A DNA stretch of 64,000 nucleotides, from assembly GCF_003402975.1 (NCBI RefSeq), contig NZ_QURB01000004.1:120966-184965 (forward strand), read 5' to 3'. A program made the translations under genes and the position numbers. Under the pieces are notes generated by a model. The model saw only the letters and a list, made by a program, of their open reading frames with translations, made no database searches and was not told where the DNA came from. This document shows positions 53,551 to 63,341 of this stretch, piece after piece (position 1 is the stretch's first letter; the number at the start of each line of letters is the position of its first letter). Origin of the DNA: Brumimicrobium aurantiacum (GTDB lineage Bacteria > Bacteroidota > Bacteroidia > Flavobacteriales_D > Crocinitomicaceae).

Positions 53551-55125
53551 TTAAAACGGAGCTTCATCATTATCATTGCCTGAGATATCAAAATCATCAT
53601 CATCGATATCATCCATTCTACTAGAAATCACCATTCTATTTTCGGCTTCAGCGGTGTCAAAATCATGCCCAACAGGAAGTGCACCAGGAACTTGGAAATC
53701 ATCATCTGTTCCGAAAGCTTCAACGTTATCAAATTTGGCAAATTTCCCGATAAATTTCAAACGAACAGTATCTGTAGAACCATTCCTGTGCTTAGCAATG
53801 ATAATATCACCCATTCCTTGCGTTGGTCCTTTTTCATCTTCGAGTAATCCATAATATTCAGCACGATAAATAAAAGATACAATATCGGCATCCTGCTCAA
53901 TCGCCCCAGATTCACGAAGATCAGAGAGAATAGGTCTTTTATCACCTCCACGCTGTTCTACGGAACGACTCAACTGAGAAAGTGCAATAACTGGAATATT
54001 CAATTCTTTTGCAATCTCCTTAATCGAACGAGAGATCTGAGAAATTTCCTGTTCACGATTCCCTCCACCTTTTCCAGTTCCTGCGGTCATCAACTGAAGG
54101 TAGTCGATAATCACCAATTCAATATTGTGCTTTTGTTTCATTCTACGACACTTGGCACGCAATTCGAAAATAGAAATCCCGGGAGTATCATCGATATAAA
54201 TTGGAGCTTTAGACAAACGAGAAATTTTTGTGTGAATCATTTGAAACTCATGATCCTCTATATTTCCTTTCCTTAATTTTTCGGCATCAATTTGTGCTTC
54301 AGAAGAAATCAAACGTTTCACCAACTGCACACTTGACATCTCAAGAGAGAATATCGCCACTCCCATATTGTAATCTACTGCTGTATTTCTAGCCATAGAC
54401 AGAACGAAGGCTGTTTTCCCCATGGCAGGACGAGCAGCAATTACAATCATGTCAGAACGCTGCCACCCAGAGGTCATACGATCAAGGTCCTTAAACCCTG
54501 TAGGAATTCCTGAAACACCATCTTTATTCTCACGGGCACTTTCAATTTCTTCAATTGCACCTTTCATGGCTGTTTGCATCGTGTCATAACTTTTTTTCAT
54601 GTTATTTTGAGCGATAGCAAACAAGTCTTCCTCAGCTTTTGACAAAACATTAAAAACATCTTTAGTTTCATCGTAAGCTTCTTTTAGAATTTCACTTGAG
54701 ATTCCAATGATTTCTCTTTGGATATATTTTTCAATGATAATTCTACTGTGGTGTTCAACATGGGCAGCAGAGGCTACCTTATTGGTTAAGGTAGATAAAT
54801 AATAAGCTCCTCCAGCAATTTCTAGACTTCCCAACTTACGTAATTGCTCAGTTACAGTTAGCAAGTCAATTGGAGTTGTCGTATTGTATAACTCAGACAT
54901 TGCCTCAAAGATCGCTTGATGTTTAGGTTCGTAAAACGCATCTTTTGTTCGTAAGATGTCAATTACATTATTCATAGCAGTACCGTCGATCATCATCGCA
55001 CCTAAAACAGCCTGTTCTAAATCGGTAGCCTGAGGTGGTATCCGTCCAATATCTATTGGACTTTTATTGCCTCGTGTACTTCTGCTACTTGTTATTTTTC
55101 CGTCTTGTCTATCCTGCTTCTCCAT
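53551..55125 (-). CDS. dnaB: Replicative DNA helicase DnaB
   Basis: 524 residues. N-terminal domain (about 30-130: PPQATDLEQAVLGAMMID), RecA-like core with GIPTGFKDLDRMTSGWQRSDMIVIAARPAMGKTAFVLSMARNTA (Walker A), IDYLQLMTAG (Walker B) and the C-terminal HRNGSTDTVRLKFIGKFAKFDN. The final ~50 residues form an acidic tail (DDIDDDDFDISGNDNDEAPF). Hexameric fork helicase; a TATATTTG box lies four bases before the start (see findings). Confidence 0.97.
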   Translation of the reverse strand: MEKQDRQDGKITSSRSTRGNKSPIDIGRIPPQATDLEQAVLGAMMIDGTAMNNVIDILRTKDAFYEPKHQAIFEAMSELYNTTTPIDLLTVTEQLRKLGSLEIAGGAYYLSTLTNKVASAAHVEHHSRIIIEKYIQREIIGISSEILKEAYDETKDVFNVLSKAEEDLFAIAQNNMKKSYDTMQTAMKGAIEEIESARENKDGVSGIPTGFKDLDRMTSGWQRSDMIVIAARPAMGKTAFVLSMARNTAVDYNMGVAIFSLEMSSVQLVKRLISSEAQIDAEKLRKGNIEDHEFQMIHTKISRLSKAPIYIDDTPGISIFELRAKCRRMKQKHNIELVIIDYLQLMTAGTGKGGGNREQEISQISRSIKEIAKELNIPVIALSQLSRSVEQRGGDKRPILSDLRESGAIEQDADIVSFIYRAEYYGLLEDEKGPTQGMGDIIIAKHRNGSTDTVRLKFIGKFAKFDNVEAFGTDDDFQVPGALPVGHDFDTAEAENRMVISSRMDDIDDDDFDISGNDNDEAPF

Positions 55126-55531
55126 ATTGCAAATATATTTAAAACCAATTCGAATGTTGGTTTTACATCCCTCATCTTTTAATTATGTGAATAACTATAA
55201 AAAGGTTGATAACTTTAATTCTTCTGCTACCTTGATGTATGCCTAATTCCGTCTAAAAACTTAATGATTTCGTCAGGAGTTTTGCACAGGCAAAGATACG
55301 ACAAACAACTTCGAAAAGAGAAGGAATAGAAAATCAATTTTTAAGTGGTGTCTAAAAAAACAAAAATAATAGGTATTCAGGAATTAGAAATCCTACATTA
55401 GAGTACTTTACATCTTAAGTATTTTCAACTTTAAATACAGGAAAAATGTTAAAGCTTTTCATAAAACAAATTAAAAAATGGCAGCATTAAAATTAAGCGT
55501 TAATTTAGTGCTTGAGTTCGAAAAGACGAAT
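55126..55531. other. 406-base divergent intergenic region (dnaB / mnmD)
   Basis: On the minus strand, TATCTTTG at 55291-55298 is a clear -7-type box that would give dnaB a leader of about 165 bases, though no TTG stands 19-20 bases upstream. The minus strand also reads a short frame ending CKTPDEIIKFLDGIRHTSR, without an ATG; I regard it as chance. The plus strand holds only AT-rich sequence before the mnmD start, and an in-frame ATG at 55478 that I did not choose. Confidence 0.5.
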
Positions 55532-56197
55532 ATGAAAAGACAAATTATTACCACAAAAGACGGATCAAAATCATTGTATTTACCAGATCTTTATGAGAAT
55601 TATCATTCAGACCATGGAGCTTTACAAGAATCAATGCATGTCTTTATTCAAAGTGGATGGAAAGAAGTTGATTTGGAAACAGTAAGGGTATTAGAAATTG
55701 GTTTTGGTACAGGTTTGAACGCCATTATCACCTTAAAAGCTGGAATTGAAGACAAAAAAACAGTCAAATACACCGGTTTAGAAGCTTTTCCTGTTACAGT
55801 TGAAGAAGTTGATTTACTTGAATATGATCAATTAGAAGGCATTGAAGATGTTCAAGATGAATTCAAAAAAATGCATGCTGTAAATTGGGATGAGGATGTC
55901 GAAATTACTGATGCCTTTACTTTAACAAAAGTAAAACAAAAGATGGAAGTTTTTATTCCAGAAAAAGAAGGATTTGACCTTGTTTACTTTGATGCATTTG
56001 GCCCACGAGCACAACCTTTTATGTGGACAAATGATGTTTTACAAAAAATGTACGATGCATTATCAACCAATGGTGTTTTTGTTACGTATTGTGCCAAGGG
56101 AGATGTGAGAAGAAGCTTAATTTCCTTAGGGTTTGAAGTAGAAAAAATCCCTGGTCCTCCAGGTAAAAGAGAAATGTTGAGGGCTAGAAAAAAATAA
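55532..56197 (+). CDS. mnmD: tRNA 5-(aminomethyl)-2-thiouridine methyltransferase MnmD (stand-alone)
   Basis: 221 residues from the ATG at 55532, which aligns with the family start (MKRQIITTKDGSKSLYLPD). The ORF is open to an ATG at 55478 with an unrelated-looking extension. Class I SAM motif: VLEIGFGTGLNAIITLKAG; YTGLEAFPV; FDLVYFDAFGPRAQPFMW (the D-F/A-F-x-P site); TYCAKGDVRRSLISLGF; PGPPGKREMLRA. It methylates the aminomethyl group of (n)m5s2U34 in the wobble position of some tRNAs. In E. coli this is one half of the bifunctional MnmC; here no FAD domain is present. Confidence 0.92.
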   Translation: MKRQIITTKDGSKSLYLPDLYENYHSDHGALQESMHVFIQSGWKEVDLETVRVLEIGFGTGLNAIITLKAGIEDKKTVKYTGLEAFPVTVEEVDLLEYDQLEGIEDVQDEFKKMHAVNWDEDVEITDAFTLTKVKQKMEVFIPEKEGFDLVYFDAFGPRAQPFMWTNDVLQKMYDALSTNGVFVTYCAKGDVRRSLISLGFEVEKIPGPPGKREMLRARKK

Positions 56198-56309
56198 TGA
56201 ATGGCTGGTTTGGTTTGAAATCTATTTGTTAGGACTTCAGACTTTAAGATCGATTCAATTCAGAAGTGAAGAATTGATTACCTTTGCCAAACGCAAATGA
56301 AAATATATT

Positions 56310-57359
56310 ATGATTAAAACAAAGTTTTTATTTCCCCTAATTGGGTTCGGATTATTATTCTCTTGTACATCAGAAGATACTGGAAGTGAAGAGCAGTTTT
56401 TTGTTCAAGAAGACACTACAGATGTTAAAGATCAATTGACAACCATTTCCGATAGCTTAGCAAAAGACCCAGAAAATATTGATTTAATCATCCGAAGAGG
56501 AAATATATGTAAAGAAAATCTTAATTTTAGATGCGCCTTAGATGCTGGAGCAAAAGCCTTTAGAATTGACTCAACAAATATTCAGGCCCGTCAACTTTAT
56601 GCATGGACATTAATCAATAAACCAAATGCTCCAGTTTCTGATATTGAAAGAGCAAAACGTCATTTTCAATATGTTTTATCTGTAAAACCTAATGATCCTC
56701 AAACAATGGTAGACATTGCCAATACCTATTCATTGACGGGAGATTTTAAAACGGCAATTAAGTACATTAATGATGCGCTTAGAATTGACGAACGTTTCCG
56801 AGATGGATATGTATTGAAAGGTTCAATTTATAAAACCTTAGAAAAAAATGACTTGGCATTATCAAGTTATCAAACTGCACTTCAAATTGATCCAGATTAT
56901 TTTATTGGTCATTTAAACACGGGTTGGTTGTTAACATCAATGGGTGATCACCGTTTGGCATTAGAATATTATGTCAACGCAGCTGAATTAAAACCAGAGA
57001 ATGTTAATTCTTTATATGGAATTGCAAAAAGTTACCAAGACCTTGGAGAATATGAAAATGCATTAAAGGAATACAGGAATATTAAAAAAATAGAACCAAA
57101 GTTTTACATTGCTGATTTCAATCAAGGATATATCAAGCATTATTATCAGGAGGAATTAGATAGTGCAGCTTATTTCTACGATCAAGTGTTACGAGCAAAC
57201 CCAGATTATCCTGCTGCTTGGTATCAAATGGGAGAAGCGTACTTTGCTCAAGAAAGGTACTCTGAAGCAGGTAGAGCATACGCCGAAGCGATAAGAATTG
57301 ACGAAGATTTCACTCCAGCCAAAGAAGCAGCTGAAAAATTACGTAAGATCTATTATTAA
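56310..57359 (+). CDS. TPR-repeat lipoprotein
   Basis: 349 residues. Lipobox LFSC with Cys19, an acidic linker, then about eight TPR units (from ~55; e.g. LALSSYQTALQIDPDYFIGHLNTGWLLTSMGDHRLALEYYVNAAELKP). Probably a periplasmic protein scaffold anchored at the outer or inner membrane. A TACCTTTG box at 56279-56286 is about 24 bases before the start and may be the promoter. The next gene follows eight bases after the stop. Confidence 0.85.
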   Translation: MIKTKFLFPLIGFGLLFSCTSEDTGSEEQFFVQEDTTDVKDQLTTISDSLAKDPENIDLIIRRGNICKENLNFRCALDAGAKAFRIDSTNIQARQLYAWTLINKPNAPVSDIERAKRHFQYVLSVKPNDPQTMVDIANTYSLTGDFKTAIKYINDALRIDERFRDGYVLKGSIYKTLEKNDLALSSYQTALQIDPDYFIGHLNTGWLLTSMGDHRLALEYYVNAAELKPENVNSLYGIAKSYQDLGEYENALKEYRNIKKIEPKFYIADFNQGYIKHYYQEELDSAAYFYDQVLRANPDYPAAWYQMGEAYFAQERYSEAGRAYAEAIRIDEDFTPAKEAAEKLRKIYY

Positions 57360-57366
57360 TTGAATA

Positions 57367-57954
57367 ATGAAGCAAATAAAGTTAATTAACGCAATCAGTG
57401 AGGCAATCATACCATTGCTAGGAATCTTTTTCTTTGATTGGGGACTTTACTTTATTCTGCTTTTCTATTTTATCGATTTAATTGCAACTGAGGTTTTCAT
57501 CTATTTGAAGGTTCAAAAAATAGTTCAATTTCAAAAAATCAAATTCCCTTTTTCTACTCGATTTGGACGACTAATAATCAATTCGGTATTGGCTTTAATT
57601 TTAATTATTCTCTCTCATTTGACGGTATATTTTATCGTACCTAATATTGATTTTGCATCCGCATTTATTGAATTTTTAAGTTATGAAGAAGCTGGGATTC
57701 CGATTCCGCAGGGTTATATTTTACTTCCTCTAGTCGTTTTGACTAATTTTCAACAATACAAAACAACTTTTATTCAATCAGGTGTTTATAGAGTTACTTC
57801 ATGGAAGGATTTGATTTTTTCAAGAAGGAAGGCTTTGTATATTGCCATTCTAGGAGCAGTAATCGCTATGCTAATTGCTTCCTTTATTGCAATGCCAGAA
57901 TCAATTTATGTAATGTTAATTGTAGCAGTGAAAATTTGGGTAGACTTGAAATAG
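57367..57954 (+). CDS. Hypothetical multi-pass membrane protein
   Basis: 195 residues, about five hydrophobic helices (10-35, 60-85, 86-105, 112-125, 152-190). I could not assign a family. It probably shares a transcript with the TPR lipoprotein (seven-base gap). It ends 100 bases before the convergent saccharopine dehydrogenase-like gene. Confidence 0.65.
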   Translation: MKQIKLINAISEAIIPLLGIFFFDWGLYFILLFYFIDLIATEVFIYLKVQKIVQFQKIKFPFSTRFGRLIINSVLALILIILSHLTVYFIVPNIDFASAFIEFLSYEEAGIPIPQGYILLPLVVLTNFQQYKTTFIQSGVYRVTSWKDLIFSRRKALYIAILGAVIAMLIASFIAMPESIYVMLIVAVKIWVDLK

Positions 57955-58054
57955 ATTTTCAATAGGTTGAGGGTTTGTTTTTGAAAGAAAGAGGAGAAAA
58001 AATAAATGTGTTATTATTTCCTTCTCCTCAATTTCAATAGATAATTATTCTATA

Positions 58055-59428
58055 TTATTTCCAAGTTTCTTCCTCATTATACAAACGTGGAGGATCAATT
58101 TGTTTTTCTTTAAATTCAATTCCGTATTCTTCTAAATCTTTTAAAATCGGATTATAAATTTCCTTATGTGTAGGAATCAAAACACCTTTCATTTGAATTG
58201 TACCGTTCAAGATTTTCTTCACGCATATTCCAACAGGTAAACCTACTGTATTACTCATTGAAGTAAAAGTTTGGTCTTCTCCTATATTGACCATTTCTGA
58301 GGTAATTTCACGTAACTCACCATTCAATTGGTAAACGAATTTGTGATACATCACAATCATATCCTTGTCTTGAGGTTTTAAGGCCCATTTTTCTTCAAGG
58401 ATTTTCTGCATCATTTGTGCTGGCGTTGCATTTTTAATCCCAATTTTCTTTTTATCGTCAAAAATTCCAAGCCAAACCAATTTGTCCCATAAAGAATCAT
58501 CAAGGTCAATTTTCATGTAGTGACGTAATTTCAACTCAACAGAGTCACTGTGATTATACGGTAAGAATGAATTGATAAAATCACGATTGGTCATATTTTC
58601 ACTTCCCTCTAAGGTATAAGAATCATCAGTTGCACCCAATTGAACAAAGACGTCCCAAGCACGAGAAAAACCAACTCTTCGAAGCGTACCTCTGTAAATA
58701 GTAGGAATATCTTGAAGGCCGTAGATTTCACGATACATTAATGAGTTTCTATTGGCATAACCTTCAAAACGGCCATAATTTTCCACATCAATAATCTCCG
58801 TTCTACGGAATAATTTGGTGTAAGGAATATATTTGTAACGACCTTCTTGAATAAACTGAGCTGCGCCACCTTGACCGGCCAAAACCACATTTCTTGGGTT
58901 CCAAGTAAATTTATAATTCCATGGGTTGTCATCACTTTCTGGAGCGACTAATCCACCAGTAAAAGATTCGAAAATTTTCATTTTACCGCCAGCATCACGA
59001 ATATCATCTATTACTCGCATAGCACTCATGTGGTCAATTCCAGGATCAACACCTATTTCATTCATGATAACGATGCCAGCTTTTTCTGCTTCCTCATTTA
59101 GCGCTTTCATTTCTGGGGAGACATAAGAAGGAGTGATTAAGTTCGTTTTTAAAGCGATACAGTCTTTTGCAACATCCACATGAAAACGAGCGGGAAGCAT
59201 ACTGATTACAATGTCAGCTTTTTCTATTTCTGGCTTTCTTTCTTCAGGATCTAGGGCGTTAAAAACTAAAGCTTCAGCATGTTTTGATCCATTAATTTTG
59301 GATTCAATTGCAGCTTTATCTTGGTCAACAATTCTAACAAACCATTGTTCCTTTTCTGCATTTTGAAGCAGATAACGTATTAGAGATGAACATGAGAGTC
59401 CGGCACCTAATATTAAAATATTTTTCAT
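58055..59428 (-). CDS. Saccharopine dehydrogenase family protein
   Basis: 457 residues from the Met at 59428 (MKNILILGAGLSCSSLIRYLL, a clean GxGxxxS NAD(P)-binding start); the open frame extends 11 codons further. The C-terminal part is of the saccharopine dehydrogenase type (MNEIGVDPGIDHMSAMRVIDDI, KIFESFTGGLVAPESDDNPWNYKFTWNPRNVVLAGQG, and DFINSFLPYNHSDSVELKLRHYM). Possible activities are saccharopine dehydrogenase (lysine metabolism), or an uncharacterised oxidoreductase; substrate not assignable. Stand-alone gene. Confidence 0.9.
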   Translation of the reverse strand: MKNILILGAGLSCSSLIRYLLQNAEKEQWFVRIVDQDKAAIESKINGSKHAEALVFNALDPEERKPEIEKADIVISMLPARFHVDVAKDCIALKTNLITPSYVSPEMKALNEEAEKAGIVIMNEIGVDPGIDHMSAMRVIDDIRDAGGKMKIFESFTGGLVAPESDDNPWNYKFTWNPRNVVLAGQGGAAQFIQEGRYKYIPYTKLFRRTEIIDVENYGRFEGYANRNSLMYREIYGLQDIPTIYRGTLRRVGFSRAWDVFVQLGATDDSYTLEGSENMTNRDFINSFLPYNHSDSVELKLRHYMKIDLDDSLWDKLVWLGIFDDKKKIGIKNATPAQMMQKILEEKWALKPQDKDMIVMYHKFVYQLNGELREITSEMVNIGEDQTFTSMSNTVGLPVGICVKKILNGTIQMKGVLIPTHKEIYNPILKDLEEYGIEFKEKQIDPPRLYNEEETWK

Positions 59429-59720
59429 TGTTTGTAATTTATATGAAGTGGTTATATTCAATTAAGAATTTCTTTTTTCGTAATTGATTTTAACCACAAT
59501 TTAATTTGTTGTCTAACAAAACAAACGAAAATCAAGAAGGAAGTCAAGTAAAAGTCTAGTTAGTTTTGTTTATTATAAACAGGTGTAGTCCTTTTAATAA
59601 TCTATAAATGCATTAAAGTAAGTTTATTTCAAAAGGTCACGAATATTCAGAATTACATTTGTCTAAAATCAGTTTAAAGGAAAAAATTAAGACCTTTCGT
59701 TCAAATAATAATGAAATTAT

Positions 59721-60230
59721 ATGAAACCTATTACAAATCTATATATCAAAACATTTCTCTTTACAGGTATTCCTTTTGGACTAGCCACAATCATCGCAGA
59801 TAATATGTCGGGAGAAGAAATAAGTATATGGAAGTTTTTGGTTATGACTTTTTCCTTTGGCGCTCTTATGTCCATAACGATGGTTGCAATGCATAAACAA
59901 AGACTTAAGTCTAGAGGGCTTACAAACAATACAGAGATTTATCAGGATAAAACCATAAAGTCTACCATAAGCCTTGTTGAATTCAAGGAAAAATTAATGT
60001 CCGTTCCATACTTCAAAAAAATGAAACTTTTGGAGATGGAGGATGGATTCATTATTAAGACTAAAATGACTTGGGAGTCTTGGGGAGAAGTGATTCACAT
60101 TAAACTCATTTCAAAAAACGAAGTGATGAATGAGTATCAAATTTCAAGTCGTCCAAAAGTAAAAATTACGCAAATTGATTATGGTAAAAACCTCGAAAAC
60201 ATCAACATTATAGAAAATGCAATCGCATAG
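59721..60230 (+). CDS. Hypothetical membrane-anchored protein
   Basis: 169 residues. Two hydrophobic segments near the N-terminus (about 9-27 and 38-56), then a soluble ~100-residue domain of mixed strand and helix (KLISKNEVMNEYQISSRPKVKITQIDYG). Not recognised. It ends at a strong bidirectional terminator shared with the TonB receptor gene. Confidence 0.6.
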   Translation: MKPITNLYIKTFLFTGIPFGLATIIADNMSGEEISIWKFLVMTFSFGALMSITMVAMHKQRLKSRGLTNNTEIYQDKTIKSTISLVEFKEKLMSVPYFKKMKLLEMEDGFIIKTKMTWESWGEVIHIKLISKNEVMNEYQISSRPKVKITQIDYGKNLENINIIENAIA

Positions 60231-60293
60231 GTTCATTATGATTTGAGTACTCATCCAATTGATAACCGTGAACTTTCCTGACTTTTAAACAAC

Positions 60294-60326
60294 AAAAAAG
60301 TCCAAGTGATATACTTGGACTTTTTT
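60294..60326. terminator. Strong bidirectional terminator
   Basis: AAAAAAGTCCAAGT (60294-60307) pairs with ACTTGGACTTTTTT (60313-60326) around a five-base loop. It lies between the converging genes 59721-60230 and 60370-63261. Confidence 0.9.
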
Positions 60327-60369
60327 AATTAAAATCACATTGTTTGTTTCAATGTGTACTATGAAAAGA

Positions 60370-63261
60370 CTAAAAGTTGTAACTCATTTTTAAGCTAATT
60401 GTAGTTCCTTGTCTTAGAGAATAGAAGTATTGGTCTTCTGCTTCAAAAGATTTATAGACAGCTTCTTTTTTGGCATTCAACACGTTCTTCAACATCACAC
60501 CAGCATTAAACTGTTCTTTTTTTCCGAAACGTTTAGAAACGTTCATATTAATCCCATGGAAAGGAACAGTATAAATATCTGGTCGGTCTGTAATTCCAGA
60601 ATACAATAAGGTTTCACCTTGAACATTGTAATAAATACCTGCATTCAAGTTTTTAGCAAAACCTTTATCTCCTGTATATTCAAATCCACCATTAATAATC
60701 CATGGTGCTTGACCTGCCATATCTCTGTACTCATCAATTACTTGTCCATTTCTTGCGTTATTTACACGAGATTCGTATTCTGTTGCACTTAATTTAATCT
60801 GAGATTCTGTTAAAGTAACATTTACCGCTAATTTAAAGTTACTTAGTTTTTTAGATATAAATTCTAAAGATTGTCTACCTTCAATCTCCAAACCTAAAAC
60901 TGTTCCGTCACCAACGTTTCTTGGCTGGAATGCCCCAGCTTGCGTTGCAAATTGAACAACCTCAATTGGGTTATTAAACATTTTATAGAAACCACTGATT
61001 GAGAAAGTTTGACCTCTTCCGTGGAAAATCTCCCATCTTAAGTCGAAATTATGAATATCTGTACTTACAAGATTTCCGTCCCAATACTCAACACCAAGAA
61101 GGTCGTTAGCATCTCTAAATAGACCACCGATAAAAGTTCTTCCAGTGATAGGGTCTAAGATTTCAGAATAAGATAATTCTTTAAATGATGGTCGAGCAGT
61201 TGTTTTTCCATAAGAAATACGGATATTTTGTTTCTCAGAAACTGAATACACCATGTTTAAAGAAGGAAAGAATCCTAACTCATCTAATACAACATCATTA
61301 TTTAAAACATTATTTCCTAACTGGTCTCTTCCTGTGTATCTCTGTGAATAATATTCAGACCTAATTCCAAAAATTAATTTCAAACGCTCTGATGGAGAAA
61401 TTTCCGTTAAAGCGTATGCTCCTGAAGACATAACAGAAGACTCGAATTGATTTGGATTAACAGGAATAAAAGGAGTTTCAAAAGTTGTACCTTTTGAAAT
61501 ATCACCATTGTAAGGCCATAAATTTTCTTCAGCGAATAACTCATTAGGATCACCAGTTAGCTCAACATTTCTAACATTGATACTGAAAGAACGAATTGTA
61601 TAATCTCTCTTTTTATAAGATTGAACAGCACCAAACTTCAACAAACCATCATTACCGAACAGTTTAAGTTTTCTTTCGATGTCGGCCTTTGCAGAAGTAT
61701 TAAACTCATTTAATTCTCTCCATATTCTTTCTGGGAAACCAGACTCTGTACCAATATTGTAACTTCCATCATTTCTAATTTCGTAACGTGTAAAACGAAT
61801 ATCAGGATTATCAATTGAAGATAGAGATGATGAAGAAGACCAAGATAAGTTCCAATCCCCATCTTTAATTCTATGTTTTCCTGAAAGAATTGCATTGGTT
61901 AAAGAACGTTGTGCATATTCCAAATTGTGTTGAAAGCCACTAAATACAGCTCCTTGATCCGTATTTTCATAATCAAAGATTCCAGCAGTAGAGTTTCCAT
62001 TCTGTAGGTGCAATAAATTAAAGTTGTAACTTGATTTATCAGTATTTAAAGATACACCTAACATTCCGCTTAAAAGCACTTCATTTTCTCCATAGTTACC
62101 TTCTTGCAATTCTCTCACCTCTAACTCTGTAGTATTTCTATCGTTTGAAAGTCCATAACGAGAATATAACGCATCTTCGTAAAACTTCGTTTCATTCTTA
62201 TAGTTCATATTAAAGTTATAGCCAATCGTATATTTTTCTTTTTTGAAGTTATCTCCAACATTGGCTCCAATACTCACATCCATTAATGAATTAGCTTCCA
62301 TTGCCGCCAAATTTGGATTGAAAGAACTTAGGATTTCTTTATATCTTTTTGCTTCAGCACCATCTGGATCTGCAATTGTTTCTGCAAAAAATGGAATATT
62401 ATTGACTGCTGGTATCTCTCTGCTTCCTGCACCAAAACCTAAAGCATCAGCACCACTTTTGTCATAAGTTAAGTAGTTACTTTTAAAATGATAGTTTGGG
62501 TTGTAAGCCGTACCAAATGAAATACTTCTGGTTTTTTCTGTTGCAGCACTATTTAAAGTCACGTCAATTAGACCTCCCGCATAATCTGCAGGTAAATCAG
62601 CAGAAGCCGTTTTATACACCACAATATTGTTAATCATCTTAGTAGGGAAAAGGTCCATCTGAACAGTATTTCTGTCCGGATCTAAACCTGGAACTTCTAA
62701 ACCATTAAGTAAAGTTTTACTATATCGGTCACCAATTCCACGAATAAAGATATATTTTCCATCACTTAACGAAACACCTGGAATTCTTCTCATGGCAGCA
62801 CCAGCATCAGAATCACCTGTCTTCTTAAACTTTGCAGAAGACATACCATCAATCATCTTACTTGATTTTTGTTTCAAAGAAAGAATGGCATTTTCGGTAT
62901 TTGTTTTACGCTTAGCTTTTACGATTACTTCATCAAAATCACTCGTCTCGGACTTTAAATTCATTAAAGCTAGAGTCGTTGTTTGATTTGACAGCACATT
63001 CACTTCTTTCATTTCAAGGGTATCGTATCCCATGTAGGTAACTACTAAATCATAAGTACCTTCTGCAACGTTTATTTTAAACGCTCCATCCAGATCAGAA
63101 TAAGCTCCAATCTTTTGATTTTTCACCATCACACGAACACCAGGTAATAATTCACCTGTTGTTTGGTCATTTACAGCACCAACAATAAAACCTTTTTGTG
63201 CTTGAGTAGTAGAAGTTAAAGCAATAAAAGTTAATGTGATCAAAAATAAATATACTCGCAT
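60370..63261 (-). CDS. TonB-dependent receptor
   Basis: 963 residues from the Met at 63261 (MRVYLFLITLTFIALTSTTQAQ signal peptide); the open frame continues 15 codons upstream without support. Domains: carboxypeptidase-regulatory-like (about 25-115: GFIVGAVNDQTTGELLPGVRVMVKNQK), plug (about 160-270: AGAAMRRIPGVSLSDGKYIFIRGIGDRYSKTLLNGLEV), and a beta-barrel of about 690 residues ending ...TISLKMSYNF with a terminal Phe. Energised by TonB-ExbBD at the outer membrane; the ligand is unknown. No SusD partner is adjacent; the only partner is the secreted protein upstream on the same strand. Confidence 0.92.
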   Translation of the reverse strand: MRVYLFLITLTFIALTSTTQAQKGFIVGAVNDQTTGELLPGVRVMVKNQKIGAYSDLDGAFKINVAEGTYDLVVTYMGYDTLEMKEVNVLSNQTTTLALMNLKSETSDFDEVIVKAKRKTNTENAILSLKQKSSKMIDGMSSAKFKKTGDSDAGAAMRRIPGVSLSDGKYIFIRGIGDRYSKTLLNGLEVPGLDPDRNTVQMDLFPTKMINNIVVYKTASADLPADYAGGLIDVTLNSAATEKTRSISFGTAYNPNYHFKSNYLTYDKSGADALGFGAGSREIPAVNNIPFFAETIADPDGAEAKRYKEILSSFNPNLAAMEANSLMDVSIGANVGDNFKKEKYTIGYNFNMNYKNETKFYEDALYSRYGLSNDRNTTELEVRELQEGNYGENEVLLSGMLGVSLNTDKSSYNFNLLHLQNGNSTAGIFDYENTDQGAVFSGFQHNLEYAQRSLTNAILSGKHRIKDGDWNLSWSSSSSLSSIDNPDIRFTRYEIRNDGSYNIGTESGFPERIWRELNEFNTSAKADIERKLKLFGNDGLLKFGAVQSYKKRDYTIRSFSINVRNVELTGDPNELFAEENLWPYNGDISKGTTFETPFIPVNPNQFESSVMSSGAYALTEISPSERLKLIFGIRSEYYSQRYTGRDQLGNNVLNNDVVLDELGFFPSLNMVYSVSEKQNIRISYGKTTARPSFKELSYSEILDPITGRTFIGGLFRDANDLLGVEYWDGNLVSTDIHNFDLRWEIFHGRGQTFSISGFYKMFNNPIEVVQFATQAGAFQPRNVGDGTVLGLEIEGRQSLEFISKKLSNFKLAVNVTLTESQIKLSATEYESRVNNARNGQVIDEYRDMAGQAPWIINGGFEYTGDKGFAKNLNAGIYYNVQGETLLYSGITDRPDIYTVPFHGINMNVSKRFGKKEQFNAGVMLKNVLNAKKEAVYKSFEAEDQYFYSLRQGTTISLKMSYNF

Positions 63262-63292
63262 AACTAACATTATTAAAGTTTTTAAAAAGGAA

Positions 63293-63319
63293 TTTCCCGA
63301 GAGCAATGCCCTCAGGAAA
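63293..63319 (-). promoter_or_regulatory. Hairpin between the secreted protein and TonB receptor genes
   Basis: TTTCCCGAGAGC (63293-63304) and GCCCTCAGGAAA (63308-63319) form a 12-bp stem with two G-U wobbles and a three-base loop, followed on the minus strand by a weak T-rich stretch. It could attenuate or process the transcript between the two genes, reducing the receptor to a fraction of the secreted protein (inference). Confidence 0.45.
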
Positions 63320-63341
63320 ACCTTAGATCTATCTTATGTTA

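Noticed and set aside
55300-55420. Short minus-strand ORF ending CKTPDEIIKFLDGIRHTSR
   Set aside because: No ATG and too short; no context to support it.
57991-58029. Hairpin GAGGAGAA...TTCTCCTC as a terminator
   Set aside because: Long, poorly paired middle and no clean T-run; too weak to list.
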